Translations under genes and position numbers: made by a program | DNA from: VAZQ01 sp963763365 | GTDB taxonomy: Bacteria; Pseudomonadota; Alphaproteobacteria; Rhizobiales; Xanthobacteraceae | Assembly: GCA_963763365.1 (NCBI GenBank) | Contig: CAVXOE010000011.1 | Location: forward strand, 1 to 64,000 | Length of the DNA stretch: 64,000 nucleotides | Direction of reading: 5' to 3' | In this document: positions 10,001 to 18,190 of the stretch, piece by piece | How the letters are laid out: each line of letters starts with the position of its first letter | Numbering within the stretch: the first letter of the stretch is position 1 | The notes under the pieces: model-generated | Told to the model about the DNA's origin: nothing | The model's input: only the letters and a program-made list of their open reading frames with translations | The model's database searches: none

Positions 10001-11749
10001 CAGGCCGTCAAGGACCTGCGCGACAGCGCCGAACTGGCGACGCAGGGCGCCGCCAAGACCATCGCGCGCACCTTGCGCGAACTGCAGGAGACCACGCAGG
10101 CCGCGGTCGAGCAGTCGAAGCAGACGGCGTCGGCCGCCGTGTCCGAGATGCTGGAAACCCACGGCATGCTGCGCTCGGACACCACCGCGCTGTTCGAGCG
10201 CCTGCGCGAGGCCAACATCCTGTTGCAGGAGGTGCTGAGCGGCGCGCACGAGAACATGAGCGAGATCGAGCAGACGCTGGTCACGCGCGTGTCGGATTTC
10301 GTCACCACCATGAACGACGTCGCGTCCAAGACCGGCGTGGCGAACAGCCAGGTCGACCAGAGCATTTCGAGCTTCCGGGCGGTCACGACGCAGACGCTGA
10401 CCGACCTGCAAGGCCTTGCCGGCCAGTTCGACTCGCATGGCCGCGCGCTCGCCGAGGCGGTCGCGCTTGTCGACCGCAGCAACCGGCGCACCGAAGGGGC
10501 GCTGATGGAACGGCGCACCGAGCTCGATGCGCTGGTGACCACTCTCGATAGCAAGGGCAACGATCTCGAACAGCGCCTCGCGCGCTTCTCGACCTTGCTC
10601 GACCAGTCGCTCGAGGGTGCCTCCGACCGGGCGCGCGACATCGCCCGTCTGGTCGCCGAATCGACGACCGGCGGCGCGCGTGCGATCGCGGAGAATTTCG
10701 AGGCGATCCGCACGAATACCGAAGAGGAACGCAAGCGTACCTCGGAGGCGTTGCGCAGCGTCTACGAGCAGTCGACCGGCGAGTCGCACGCGATGCTGGC
10801 GGAAGCGGCCGAGCGCTTCGCGGACGTGATCGGCGGGCTGAAGCAGATGGCCGCCGAGATGCAGGGCGAGCTCGAGGCGACGCGCGCCGAGCTGCGCAAG
10901 GGTATCCTCGAACTACCGCAGGAGACCGCCGAGAGCGCCGCGCAAATGCGCCGCGTGATCGTCGATCAGATCGAGGCGCTGGCCGAGCTCAACCGCATCG
11001 TGGCCCGCCACGGCCGCAATCTCGATGCGGTCGAACCGGCAGCGGTGGCCCCGCGCCGGATCGAGACAGTCGATGCCGGACCGCCGCAGTCGCGCCGCGT
11101 CATGCGCGACGAGCCGGCGCTGACCAATGGCGGCAGCCGGCCGCCGGAACCGCCGCGTCCGCGTCCCGACATGACCGGGATGGGCGTCGGCCCCGGCCCG
11201 GCTTCGCCGGCGCGGCGGGCCGAGGCGCCCGCGCTCAGCCCGCAGGCACAGGGCGGCGGACGCACCGGCTGGCTGTCCGACATCCTCACCCGGGCGTCGC
11301 GCGAGGAGGCGGAAGCACCGCCGCCGCGAGGCGAGCCACCACGCGGCGAGCCACCGCGCGGCGGCGCGCCGGAGCGCGGCGGGGCACCGGAGCGCGGCGA
11401 ACGCAGCACCATCGACTCGCTCGACTCGCTCGCCGTCGATATCGCCCGCATGATCGATCACGAGGAGGCCGCCGACCTCTGGGACCGCTACAAGCGCGGC
11501 GAGCGCAACGTGTTTACGCGCAAGCTCTACACCATGCAGGGCCAGCAGGCGTTCGAGGAAATCCGCCGGAAGTATCGCGGCGACCGCGAATTCATGCGGA
11601 CGGTGGATCGCTATATCGCGGAATTCGAGCGGCTGCTCGAGGAAGTTTCGCGCGACGACCGCGGACAGGTCGTGGCGCGCACCTATCTCACGTCGGAAAC
11701 GGGCAAGGTCTACACCATGCTCGCACACGCCGCGGGACGCTTCGACTGA
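7091..11749 (+). CDS. Giant membrane-anchored coiled-coil protein, Growth Pole Ring (GPR)-like
   Basis: A 1552-residue protein. Residues 1-108 are charged and Pro-rich. Two membrane segments lie at about 111-132 and 146-170. Roughly 1200 residues of almost Gly/Pro-poor helix follow, with recurring motifs such as NTGETERSIGNLT, NAGEAERALAQLA and NAGEVERTLLGVS. A Pro/Arg/Gly linker with short GEPPR and GAPER repeats is at about 1410-1440. A compact conserved C-terminal domain of about 110 residues contains DLWDRYKRGERN and YLTSETGKVYTMLAHAAGRFD. This architecture matches the apolipoprotein-like GPR protein described in Agrobacterium, which forms a ring at the growing pole. The assignment rests on architecture and remembered family features, not an alignment. 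It is shorter than the Agrobacterium protein (about 2100 residues). A very long antisense open frame is a composition artefact. Confidence 0.7.
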   Translation: MANTPKKMKDPTEAALSAIQDALNVRDPDPATEAAATPPAPPAIDHFPDEPPAEPTWRARSGSATRDPGFDDEVRGPEDVGSMRRPANDDRESIGQILRSIQRRPARTSYMVATVFAVVWVLAGILLGWMYLPDLKASLGPSGMSAPILATLAAIFFAPIIFFFVLAHMAWRSQELRLITQSMAEVAMRLAEPETVARELIVTVGQAIRREVAAMGDGIERALARAAELETLVANEVSALEHAYNDNEVRIRALLQDLGKQRDTLVGQADQIREAINGIHLDLGSDVSQISELVAEQVNEASRRITHALAEKGEHITRALGTAGDSMIEALGARGGDLLDRLEVTSSETSQAIAAASDRLTSTLNFKTDHIGDEFTEIAANLQHMMSVRLDRVTEGFAQKSGAILDMMTDRSQELVDLVVDTGDRLTETIAGRVDEVNSTLKTTGDSLVLDLSLRGGDVVSKLEQTGARITETIVQRANRVADTFRESAETLADVLGNRGDSVREMLAARLQSFEDMFNHGGAELAERIARDSTTLGNLITRHLGEFDRTVKTYGGEMVERLGERSQEIASAMRDYLDNFDTRVTTKAAEVTTSLDQQFIRFQDALEGRTATLNEALGARVMDMAKSLAESGTEVVAALDKRISDVTGVINVRGAKLAENLGAKIDDIDRAMGARAMEVAANLDTRIGRFEELLLGRAETVTKEIETRSQSAAELLTSRMEQLSQAIRTSTGEATHSIAQLTSSSVETITGRMEQLSQTIKTNTGETERSIGNLTATASTMLTTRLDALNQAIKTNAGEAERALAQLATTTTASIRASAHDAERSLTGISTGVSNVLKQNAGEVERTLLGVSGEVARNFVGKADEIATALSQRSGEMTKILDEKSSILLTALTAKSQEFSSEVSRVTDHAVKAIEAKGFTFTQTMMDNSEHIARLINEATESGTGAVARALKELQTTQSTATQATSASVHQAVKDLRDSAELATQGAAKTIARTLRELQETTQAAVEQSKQTASAAVSEMLETHGMLRSDTTALFERLREANILLQEVLSGAHENMSEIEQTLVTRVSDFVTTMNDVASKTGVANSQVDQSISSFRAVTTQTLTDLQGLAGQFDSHGRALAEAVALVDRSNRRTEGALMERRTELDALVTTLDSKGNDLEQRLARFSTLLDQSLEGASDRARDIARLVAESTTGGARAIAENFEAIRTNTEEERKRTSEALRSVYEQSTGESHAMLAEAAERFADVIGGLKQMAAEMQGELEATRAELRKGILELPQETAESAAQMRRVIVDQIEALAELNRIVARHGRNLDAVEPAAVAPRRIETVDAGPPQSRRVMRDEPALTNGGSRPPEPPRPRPDMTGMGVGPGPASPARRAEAPALSPQAQGGGRTGWLSDILTRASREEAEAPPPRGEPPRGEPPRGGAPERGGAPERGERSTIDSLDSLAVDIARMIDHEEAADLWDRYKRGERNVFTRKLYTMQGQQAFEEIRRKYRGDREFMRTVDRYIAEFERLLEEVSRDDRGQVVARTYLTSETGKVYTMLAHAAGRFD

Positions 11750-11835
11750 AGTTTACTGACCGACGACGGGAAACCGGACGGGCGCGCGATGAGCGCGCCC
11801 GCTTCGTTTTAGACCAGCGCTTCCTCTCGCGCGGC

Positions 11836-11956
11836 CCTCATCCTGAGGAGCCCGCCGAAGCGGAGCGAAGGCGGGCGTCTCGAAGGATGGCGGTAGACGC
11901 GGAGCCTGCGACCATGCTTCGAGACGCGTCGCTGCGCGACGCTCCTCAGCATGAGG
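11836..11956. repeat. Palindromic intergenic repeat, CCTCATCCTGAGGAGC family
   Basis: Two inverted halves: the left begins CCCTCATCCTGAGGAGC and ends GTCTCGAAGGATGG. The right reads CCATGCTTCGAGACGC and ends GCTCCTCAGCATGAGG. The halves pair into a long imperfect hairpin between the coiled-coil gene and the convergent binding-protein gene. It looks like a REP/MITE-type element and could act as a bidirectional terminator. A partial relative lies at 35048-35095. Confidence 0.75.
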
Positions 11957-12001
11957 TCGGAGAAAGCCGCTTGAGCTACGTCAAGAACAGCACGGTATGA
12001 G

Positions 12002-13057
12002 CTATTTCAAGAACAGCTCGTTCCAGATCTTTTCCCACTTGGGCGCTTCGTCGGTCCACTTGATCGGATCGACCATGACGTGCTTGTGCTGATCGAGCAG
12101 CGTCTTCTGTGTCCGGCTCGCCGGCACGCGGCCCATGTCGGCAAGCAGCTTCTGGCCCTCCGGGGAGAGCGCGAAATCGACAAACAGCAGTGCTGCGTGC
12201 GGGTGCGGTGCGTTCTTTGCCACGCCGAGCGCCTGCGGGCGTCCGACCAGCGGTTCGACCGCCGTCCAGTCGATCGGCCCGCCCTTGCTTTTGATCGAGT
12301 CGGCGTTGCCGCTGTAGACCGTCAGGCAGACGGTCAACTCGCCGGCGGCGAGAAGCTGCGCCACCAGCACGTGGCCCTTGCGCATTTCGGGCTTGAGCGC
12401 CGCGAGCTTGCGGAAGAATTCAAGCCCCGGCGTCTCGCCCATGAAATTGACGACGCCGTACATCCAGTCGCTGTCGGTCGCCTCGAGCGCGATGCGGCCC
12501 TTCCATTTCGGATCGGCGAAGCCTTCCAGCGTCGAGGGCAAGTCGTCGCGCTTGACCTTGCCGGTGTTGTAACCGGTGACCCAGAGATTGGCGCGATCGC
12601 TTGCCCAGCGGCGGTGCGGCGGCTTCGCCCAGTCCGGCAGATCGGCGAGATACGGGCTGAAGAACTCCGCCGTCACCTGCTCGCGCCCGAGCGCCTCGAC
12701 CTCGGGTGCATTGGTCTCCACTACGTCAAGGGCGCGCCGGCCGCCGCGCGCCTCGGTGAGCGCGCGCTGCAGCACGTTCTCGCTCAGCGCCCGCCACAAC
12801 TGGACCTTGATGCCGTACTTTTTCTCGAACGCCTGCGCGAGCGGACCGGATTCGGTGGTCGCCATCGAGGTGTAAAACGTCAGCGTACCTTCGGCGCGCG
12901 CCTTCTCGAGGAGACGTTGCTCGCGGTCGGCGCCCTGATAGGTGTAGATCGCCGGCGCCGGGCCCGCGGTTTGCGCGTGCGAAGGCACCACGCAGCCGGC
13001 AAGGACCAGCACGGCAAGACCAGCGGCATTTACCCAGTCGCCAGGGCGCGGCATCAC
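12002..13057 (-). CDS. Extracellular solute-binding protein, Fe3+-type ABC (family 1)
   Basis: Periplasmic binding protein of 351 residues with a cleavable leader ending in PSHAQ. The body resembles ferric-iron/spermidine-type binding proteins: EGTLTFYTSMATTESGPLAQAF, KKYGIKVQLWRA and a C-terminal FALSPEGQKLLADMGRVPAS. It would deliver a ferric complex, phosphonate or similar ligand to an ABC importer. No permease or ATPase adjoins. The start codon is the ATG at 13057 or 13054; both leave the same leader. A palindromic repeat lies downstream. The ligand is not readable. Confidence 0.85.
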   Translation of the reverse strand: MMPRPGDWVNAAGLAVLVLAGCVVPSHAQTAGPAPAIYTYQGADREQRLLEKARAEGTLTFYTSMATTESGPLAQAFEKKYGIKVQLWRALSENVLQRALTEARGGRRALDVVETNAPEVEALGREQVTAEFFSPYLADLPDWAKPPHRRWASDRANLWVTGYNTGKVKRDDLPSTLEGFADPKWKGRIALEATDSDWMYGVVNFMGETPGLEFFRKLAALKPEMRKGHVLVAQLLAAGELTVCLTVYSGNADSIKSKGGPIDWTAVEPLVGRPQALGVAKNAPHPHAALLFVDFALSPEGQKLLADMGRVPASRTQKTLLDQHKHVMVDPIKWTDEAPKWEKIWNELFLK

Positions 13058-13141
13058 GGAACTCCGGCTTTCACCGGGCTGTCTTAGCCGACGCCTGTTT
13101 CACCGGCAACGGAACCGGCGGCGGTGCGTTATAATGACCAG

Positions 13142-14135
13142 ATGAGTCATAAGGCCCCATCGCTGACCGTGCAGGTCGAACGCTGGCCGATCGCCGGCAG
13201 CTTCACCATCAGCCGCGGCGCCAAGACGCAGGCCGAGGTCGTGGTCGCCGAGCTTTCCGACGGGCAGTACCGCGGACGCGGCGAATGCGTGCCGTATGCG
13301 CGCTACAACGAGACCGTCGACGGCGTGGTCGCCGCGATCAACGGCATGCAGGAAGCCATCGCTCTTGGCCTCACCCGCGAAGCCTTGCAGACCAAGATGG
13401 CGGCCGGCGCGGCGCGCAATGCGCTCGACTGCGCGTTCTGGGATCTGGAAGCCAAACGTGCGGGCCGGCCGGTCCACGAACTCGCCGGTCTTGCCATGCC
13501 GAACGCCGTTACCACCGCCTACACGATCTCGCTCGCGAGCCCCGACGTGATGGCGGCGGCAACCGCGAAGGCCGCCGGCCGTGCGCTGCTGAAGATCAAG
13601 CTCGGCGGCACGGACGACGCGGCACGCATCGCGGCCGTGCGCGGCGCCGCGCCCCATGCCGGACTGATCGTCGATGCCAACGAAGGCTGGACCGCGGACA
13701 ACCTCGCGGAAAATCTCGCGGCCTGCGCCAAGGCCGGCGTGACGCTGATCGAGCAGCCGCTGCCGGCGAACGACGACGGTGCACTGGTCAATGTCAGCCG
13801 CCCGCTGCCGATCTGCGCCGACGAGAGCGTGCACGGCATCTCCTCGCTGCCGGCGCTCGTCGGCAAATACGACGCCGTCAACATCAAGCTCGACAAGACC
13901 GGCGGGCTCACCGAGGCGCTGGCGATGGCGCAGGAGGCCGAACGGCTCGGCTTCACCATCATGGTCGGCTGCATGGTGGCGACCTCGCTCGCCATGGCGC
14001 CGGCGATGCTGCTCGCGCAGCGTGCGCGCGTTCGTCGATCTCGACGGGCCGCTCCTGCTCGCGCGCGACCGCCCGGACGGGCTCGTCTACGAAGACAGCC
14101 GCGTCCATCCGCCGACGCCCGCGCTGTGGGGCTGA
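13142..14135 (+). CDS. Dipeptide (L-Ala-D/L-Glu) epimerase, enolase superfamily
   Basis: Enolase-superfamily enzyme expected to epimerise L-Ala-D-Glu from recycled murein, or a related dipeptide. Active-site features are visible: LKIKLGG (catalytic Lys pair), VDANEGW and LIEQPLP (metal ligands), CADESVH and NIKLDKTGGL. The frame breaks near 14030: CAG CGT GCG CGC g TTC GTC GAT. Deleting that g restores QRARFVDLDGPLLLARDR and a stop at 14133-14135; as printed, the frame runs to 14179 with a meaningless tail. I chose ATG 13142; an in-frame GTG at 13124 is possible. It lies just upstream of two Bug proteins, with no evident functional link. Confidence 0.88.
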
Positions 14136-14230
14136 GTGGCGGCAAAACGGCGCTACGCCGGGCGCGCATCCCGAGCTAAGATCGCCGCAACCGGCCACCA
14201 GAGCCGGCGCCGGAACGTTGGGAGGAGACC

Positions 14231-15205
14231 ATGCGCGGCAGGCTCGCCTTGCTGTCGGCCATCGTCGGTGTTTGCCTGCAAGCCTGCGGCACGGCGCAGG
14301 CCCAGCCCTATCCGAACCGGCCGATCAAGCTCGTCGTCCCATTTCCGGCCGGAGGAACCGTCGACATCGTCGGCCGGCAGGTTGCGCAGCAATTGCAGAC
14401 GGCGCTTGGCCAGACCGTCGTGGTCGAGAACCGACCGGGCGCCGGGACCTCCATCGGGCTGAAGGTGGTCGCGAGCGCGGAGCCCGACGGCTACACGCTG
14501 CTCCTTGGCAGCACCGGATCGCTGGCCATCAACCCGGCACTCTACAAGTCGATCGACTTTTCGCCGGCGCGGAACCTGACTCCTGTCGCCATGCTGGTCA
14601 CGCTGGCAAACCTGCTGGGCGTCGCCGCAAGCGTGCCGGTCAACAACGCGCAGGAACTCATCGCCTATGCCAAGGCGAACCCGGGCAAGCTCCGGTTCGG
14701 TGCGTCGCTGGGTGCGCCGCCGCATCTGATCGGTGAGTTCTTTCGCGCGCGAGCGGGCCTCGACATCCCCTTCATTCCCTATCGCGGCACCGCGCTGGCG
14801 ATTCCCGATTTTCTCGCCGGACAGATCCAACTCACCGCCGAGGGCACAGCCGTCCTGATGCCGTTCATCCAGGACGGCAAGCTCAAGCCGATGGTGGTCA
14901 CCGGTACGAAGCGGCTCGCCGAGCTTCCCGACGTGCCGACGCTGGATGAGATCGGCCTCACCGGCTACCCGTCCGAAGGCGGCTGGATCGGAATCGTCGC
15001 GCCGCCCGGCACGCCGGCCGCCGTCGTCGACAAGCTCAACGCGGCGATCAACGAGGGCCTCAAGTTGCCGGAGACACAGGCGAGCCTGTTGAAGCTTGGA
15101 TTTTATGCGCGCCCCGGCTCGCCGCGGGAGTTCGCGGCACGGATCGCGGACGACTCGGAGAAGTGGGCGGCGGTCGTCAAGCTGATCGGCGCGAAGATGG
15201 ATTGA
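14231..15205 (+). CDS. Bug/TctC-family tripartite tricarboxylate transporter substrate-binding protein (copy 1)
   Basis: A 324-residue periplasmic protein with signal peptide MRGRLALLSAIVGVCLQACG cleaved after AQA. Family hallmarks are QPYPNRPIKLVVPFPAGG, VVENRPGAG, ASAEPDGYTLLLG, HIPYRG-type motif (FIPYRGT) and PDVPTLDEIG. It would bind a carboxylate or aromatic acid. No tctA/tctB permease genes accompany it, as is usual for the large orphan Bug sets of proteobacteria. The second Bug gene follows 50 bases downstream in the same direction, suggesting co-transcription. GGGAGGAGA sits just before the start. Confidence 0.93.
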   Translation: MRGRLALLSAIVGVCLQACGTAQAQPYPNRPIKLVVPFPAGGTVDIVGRQVAQQLQTALGQTVVVENRPGAGTSIGLKVVASAEPDGYTLLLGSTGSLAINPALYKSIDFSPARNLTPVAMLVTLANLLGVAASVPVNNAQELIAYAKANPGKLRFGASLGAPPHLIGEFFRARAGLDIPFIPYRGTALAIPDFLAGQIQLTAEGTAVLMPFIQDGKLKPMVVTGTKRLAELPDVPTLDEIGLTGYPSEGGWIGIVAPPGTPAAVVDKLNAAINEGLKLPETQASLLKLGFYARPGSPREFAARIADDSEKWAAVVKLIGAKMD

Positions 15206-15255
15206 GTCACCACGACCATCGCAGCGACAGGAACGCGCAGCCGAGGAGCATTCAC

Positions 15256-16236
15256 ATGATGCACAGGCGATTGCTGTTTCCGGTGTTCGTTGCGGTTATC
15301 ATTGGTGCGGGTGCTTTCGCCGCACATGCGCAACCCTATCCCAACCGCCCGGTCAAGATCGTCATCCCGTTCGGGCCGGGCGGACCGACCGAATTCATTC
15401 TGCGGCTCATTGCCGACCGGCTTCAGGGCGCGCTCGGACAGCCGTTCGTCGTCGAGAACCGGCCGGGCGGCGCCGGCGGCACTGTCGGAGCGAAGTCCGT
15501 GGCGCTTGCGGAGCCGGACGGCTACACGCTGCTGTTCAGTTCGCCCGGTCCTCTCGTCACCGCGCCGGCGATCTACAAGAACCTCGACTACGATCCGCTC
15601 AAGAGCTTCGCGCCGATCGCGATGGTGATCTACAGCCCGCAGATGCTCGCCGTGCATCCGGCGCTGCCGGTGAAATCGATGGCGGAGCTTGTGGCCTATG
15701 CCAAGGCCAATCCCAAGAAGGTCACCTTCGCGTCCTCGGGCTACGGCACGCAGCCGCACATGCTGGGCGAAATGCTCCGCCTGATGGCCGACATCGACCT
15801 CGTGCACATTCCCTATCGCGGCGCCGGGCAGTCGGTGAGCGATCTGGTGGCCGGGCAGGTGCAGATGATCTTCGAGACGTTTCCGATCCTGTTGCCGCAC
15901 ATCGAAGCCGGAAAGCTGCGGCCGCTCGCGGTCGCCGCCGAGGTGCGCTCGCGCCAGCTTCCGGACGTGCCGACGACGGTCGAGAGCGGCTACCCCACTC
16001 TCCTCGCCGCGTTCTGGTCCGGCATCCTGGCGCCGGGCAATACGCCGCCGGCAATCGTCGACAAGCTCAACGCGGCGATCAACGAGATCCTGCGCTCGCC
16101 GGAGGCGCAGACCGGCCTTGCGCGACTCAATGCCGAAGCCAGGATCGGTAGCCCGCAGGACTTCGCCGCCTTCATCGCCTCGGAAGCGAAGAAATGGGCG
16201 GACGTCGCGAAGGCCGCGAACATCAAGGTGGAGTGA
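15256..16236 (+). CDS. Bug/TctC-family substrate-binding protein (copy 2)
   Basis: A 326-residue paralogue of the gene before it with a leader ending in AHA. Motifs are QPYPNRPVKIVIPFGPGGPT, VVENRPGGAG, ALAEPDGYTLLFS, VHIPYRGAG and PDVPTTVESGY. The start at 15256 (ATG ATG) has GAGGAG about 9 bases upstream. Sequence differs enough from copy 1 in the loop regions to suggest a different ligand. No permease genes are nearby, so a TctAB encoded elsewhere would have to be shared, or the protein has a sensory role. Confidence 0.93.
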   Translation: MMHRRLLFPVFVAVIIGAGAFAAHAQPYPNRPVKIVIPFGPGGPTEFILRLIADRLQGALGQPFVVENRPGGAGGTVGAKSVALAEPDGYTLLFSSPGPLVTAPAIYKNLDYDPLKSFAPIAMVIYSPQMLAVHPALPVKSMAELVAYAKANPKKVTFASSGYGTQPHMLGEMLRLMADIDLVHIPYRGAGQSVSDLVAGQVQMIFETFPILLPHIEAGKLRPLAVAAEVRSRQLPDVPTTVESGYPTLLAAFWSGILAPGNTPPAIVDKLNAAINEILRSPEAQTGLARLNAEARIGSPQDFAAFIASEAKKWADVAKAANIKVE

Positions 16237-16462
16237 GTCGGGCCGACTTTAATGAGGGGGAAGCTGTAGCCGCGGCGACCCTGAACTTTCGGGCGGAAAA
16301 GTCTCAAAATAGGACGCCGCGCCGGTAATATATTCCCCGAAGCCCGCACTCGGGCATGGGGTTCGTCCACATTTACCTCACATTTTCTGGCTTCAAAGGA
16401 CGCTACGGGGAAACCTTCCGACTTGGGGAAAGCCGTCAAGGCTTGAGCAGGGGGGATATTTC

Positions 16463-16993
16463 ATGCGCGTTACGGCGCTGCTATTGGGCGCGATCTTCGC
16501 GGCCGTGTCGATTTCGTCTGCCTCCGCGCTGGTGCGGATCAAGGCGGACCCGGGCGGTCAGATCGGCCCCTATCTCGAGAACCTGATGGTCCTGCGCAAA
16601 TCAGGCGAGCGCGTCGCCATCGACGGGCCATGCCTCTCCGCCTGCACCATGGTGCTCGGCGTCATTCCGCGCGAGCGGATTTGCGTCACCTCGCGGGCAA
16701 GGCTCGGCTTCCACGCCGCCTGGAATCCCGATCAGCGCGGCCAGCCGGTGACCAGCCAGACGGCGACGAAGTTCCTGATGGATATCTATCCCGAGCACGT
16801 GCGCACGTGGATCAAGAGCCGCGGCGGGTTGACACGGCGCTTGATGATCCTGAGCGGCCCCGAACTCGCCGCGATGTATCAGACTTGCCCCGAGCCAACG
16901 CGGACTCAGCAGGTCCGTGCCCGGCCGAGCGCTCCCAGCGCACCGAGCGCGCAGACGCCGCCGACCAGGGCGGCGACCGCCATGGCCCAATAG
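16463..16993 (+). CDS. Conserved secreted protein with ClpP-like SACT motif
   Basis: A 176-residue predicted periplasmic protein with a signal peptide ending SASA. The core motif DGPCLSACTMVLG followed by RARLGFHAAWN resembles the family of periplasmic proteins related to the ClpP/crotonase fold, in which the Ser of SAC is the candidate nucleophile. No function is established that I can name. The last 30 or so residues (Ser/Pro/Ala-rich) overlap the end of the convergent MFS gene by 88 bases. The true end may be earlier, near 16905, if there is another base insertion. A gap of 226 bases upstream shows no clear element. Confidence 0.65.
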   Translation: MRVTALLLGAIFAAVSISSASALVRIKADPGGQIGPYLENLMVLRKSGERVAIDGPCLSACTMVLGVIPRERICVTSRARLGFHAAWNPDQRGQPVTSQTATKFLMDIYPEHVRTWIKSRGGLTRRLMILSGPELAAMYQTCPEPTRTQQVRARPSAPSAPSAQTPPTRAATAMAQ

Positions 16994-18088
16994 GCCTGAA
17001 CGCCGTAGCGGGCGTAGAGCACGCCCGCGAGCCCCATTGCGGCCGCCATCACGAGCCCCTGCGCGACCGCCAGATAGCCCTGCGCGGTGGCGGCGATCTC
17101 GACCGGCGCGACCCGCACCATGAAGCCGAGGGCGCCGAGATGGGTCGCACCGAACGAGAGGCCGTGCAGGCATTGCAGAAGCGGCAGCAGCAGCGACCGG
17201 CGGGTTGAACGCCATGGCGCCCCAGCGGATCACCGCGCCCGCTGCTCCCAGGAGCAGCAAGGCGACCGGGCCGAGCGCCAGCCGCGCCGAGAACGCAAAC
17301 AGCACGATTTCCGCCACCACGCCGAGCGCCCACAGTGCGCCGATGGCGGCGCCGTCGAGGCCCAAGGCCTGCCAGTCGAGGGTGGAGAAGCCGTAGTAGA
17401 CCGCGTGGCTCGCCTGGATCAGGCTCGCGGCCGCGGCGACCGCCAGGAACCCCTTGTTGCGCAGGAGACGTCCCACGGCCGTTGACCTTGCGGGTGCGCC
17501 CGCCCTGCCGGGCACCCCGACATCGAGCGGACTCAGCGCATAGGCCGCCACCGCCACGGGGACCATCGCGGCGACCAGGAGCCAGATCGTGTTGCCGGCG
17601 GCTATACGGTCGAGCAAGAGGCCCGCACCGAAGCTGCCGACGATGAACGCCGCCGAGCCCCATAGCCGCACCGGCCCGTAGCTGCGGCGGTGCAACGCGA
17701 GCCCACGTAGCGCATAGGCGTCGGCCAGCGGCATGAGCGGCGTGTAGAAGGCCGACGCCAGCGCGAACGCGACGGCGATGCCGGCCAAGCCACCGGCCAG
17801 GCTTATGATGCCGTAGCCGGCCACCGACGCCACCGCCGCGACCACGATGATGCCGCGCACCGCGCCGTGCCGGTCGGCGAACCGGGTCGCCACGGGGATC
17901 GCCAGGACGCGCACGATCATCGGAACCGCGAGCACGATGCCGATGTCGCGCGCGTCGAGGCCTTTGGCGGCGAGCCAGACCGGCAGGAACGGCAGTTGCA
18001 CGCCCAAAGCACAAAACAGCGCTGCGTAAAACGCGGCGAGGCGCCATGCGAATTCCTTGCCTGTGGGTATCTGGCGATTGCGCGACAT
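16906..18088 (-). pseudogene. MFS transporter, 3-phenylpropionate (HcaT)-like, one frameshift
   Basis: A twelve-helix major facilitator split by one frameshift. The start at 18088 (MSRNRQIPTGKEFAW) leads into helix 1 (FYAALFCALGVQLPFLPVWL). The frame is continuous to GAMAFNP near 17206. Reading AAC CCG c CGG TCG with one c removed continues as RSLLLPLLQCLHGLSFGATHLG, the helix-9/10 signature of HcaT-like transporters, and runs to the stop at 16906. Substrate is probably an aromatic or other small acid, by family only. A single insertion in a C/G run is the entire damage, so a sequencing error is likely. Confidence 0.8.
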
Positions 18089-18148
18089 TCGGCCCGCCGC
18101 ACTTGCTAACTTGCCAGACAAATCTGCGGATGACTCATTTTGCCCGTC

Positions 18149-18190
18149 CCTGCTGCCGCCAGTCCTGCTGCCGCCAGTCCTGCTGCCACC
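18149..18190 (+). repeat. 15-base tandem repeat, about 2.8 copies
   Basis: The unit CCTGCTGCCGCCAGT is repeated at 18149, 18164 and (partial) 18179. It ends directly at the ATG at 18191, so it is either a leader repeat or the N-terminal codons of a longer form. It lies between the divergent MFS and hypothetical genes. Confidence 0.8.

Noticed and set aside
6896..10789. Antisense open frame of 1297 codons opposite the giant coiled-coil gene
   Set aside because: It is a composition effect of GC-rich third positions opposite a long gene with clear protein features. Its translation is Arg/Gly/His-rich with no domain.
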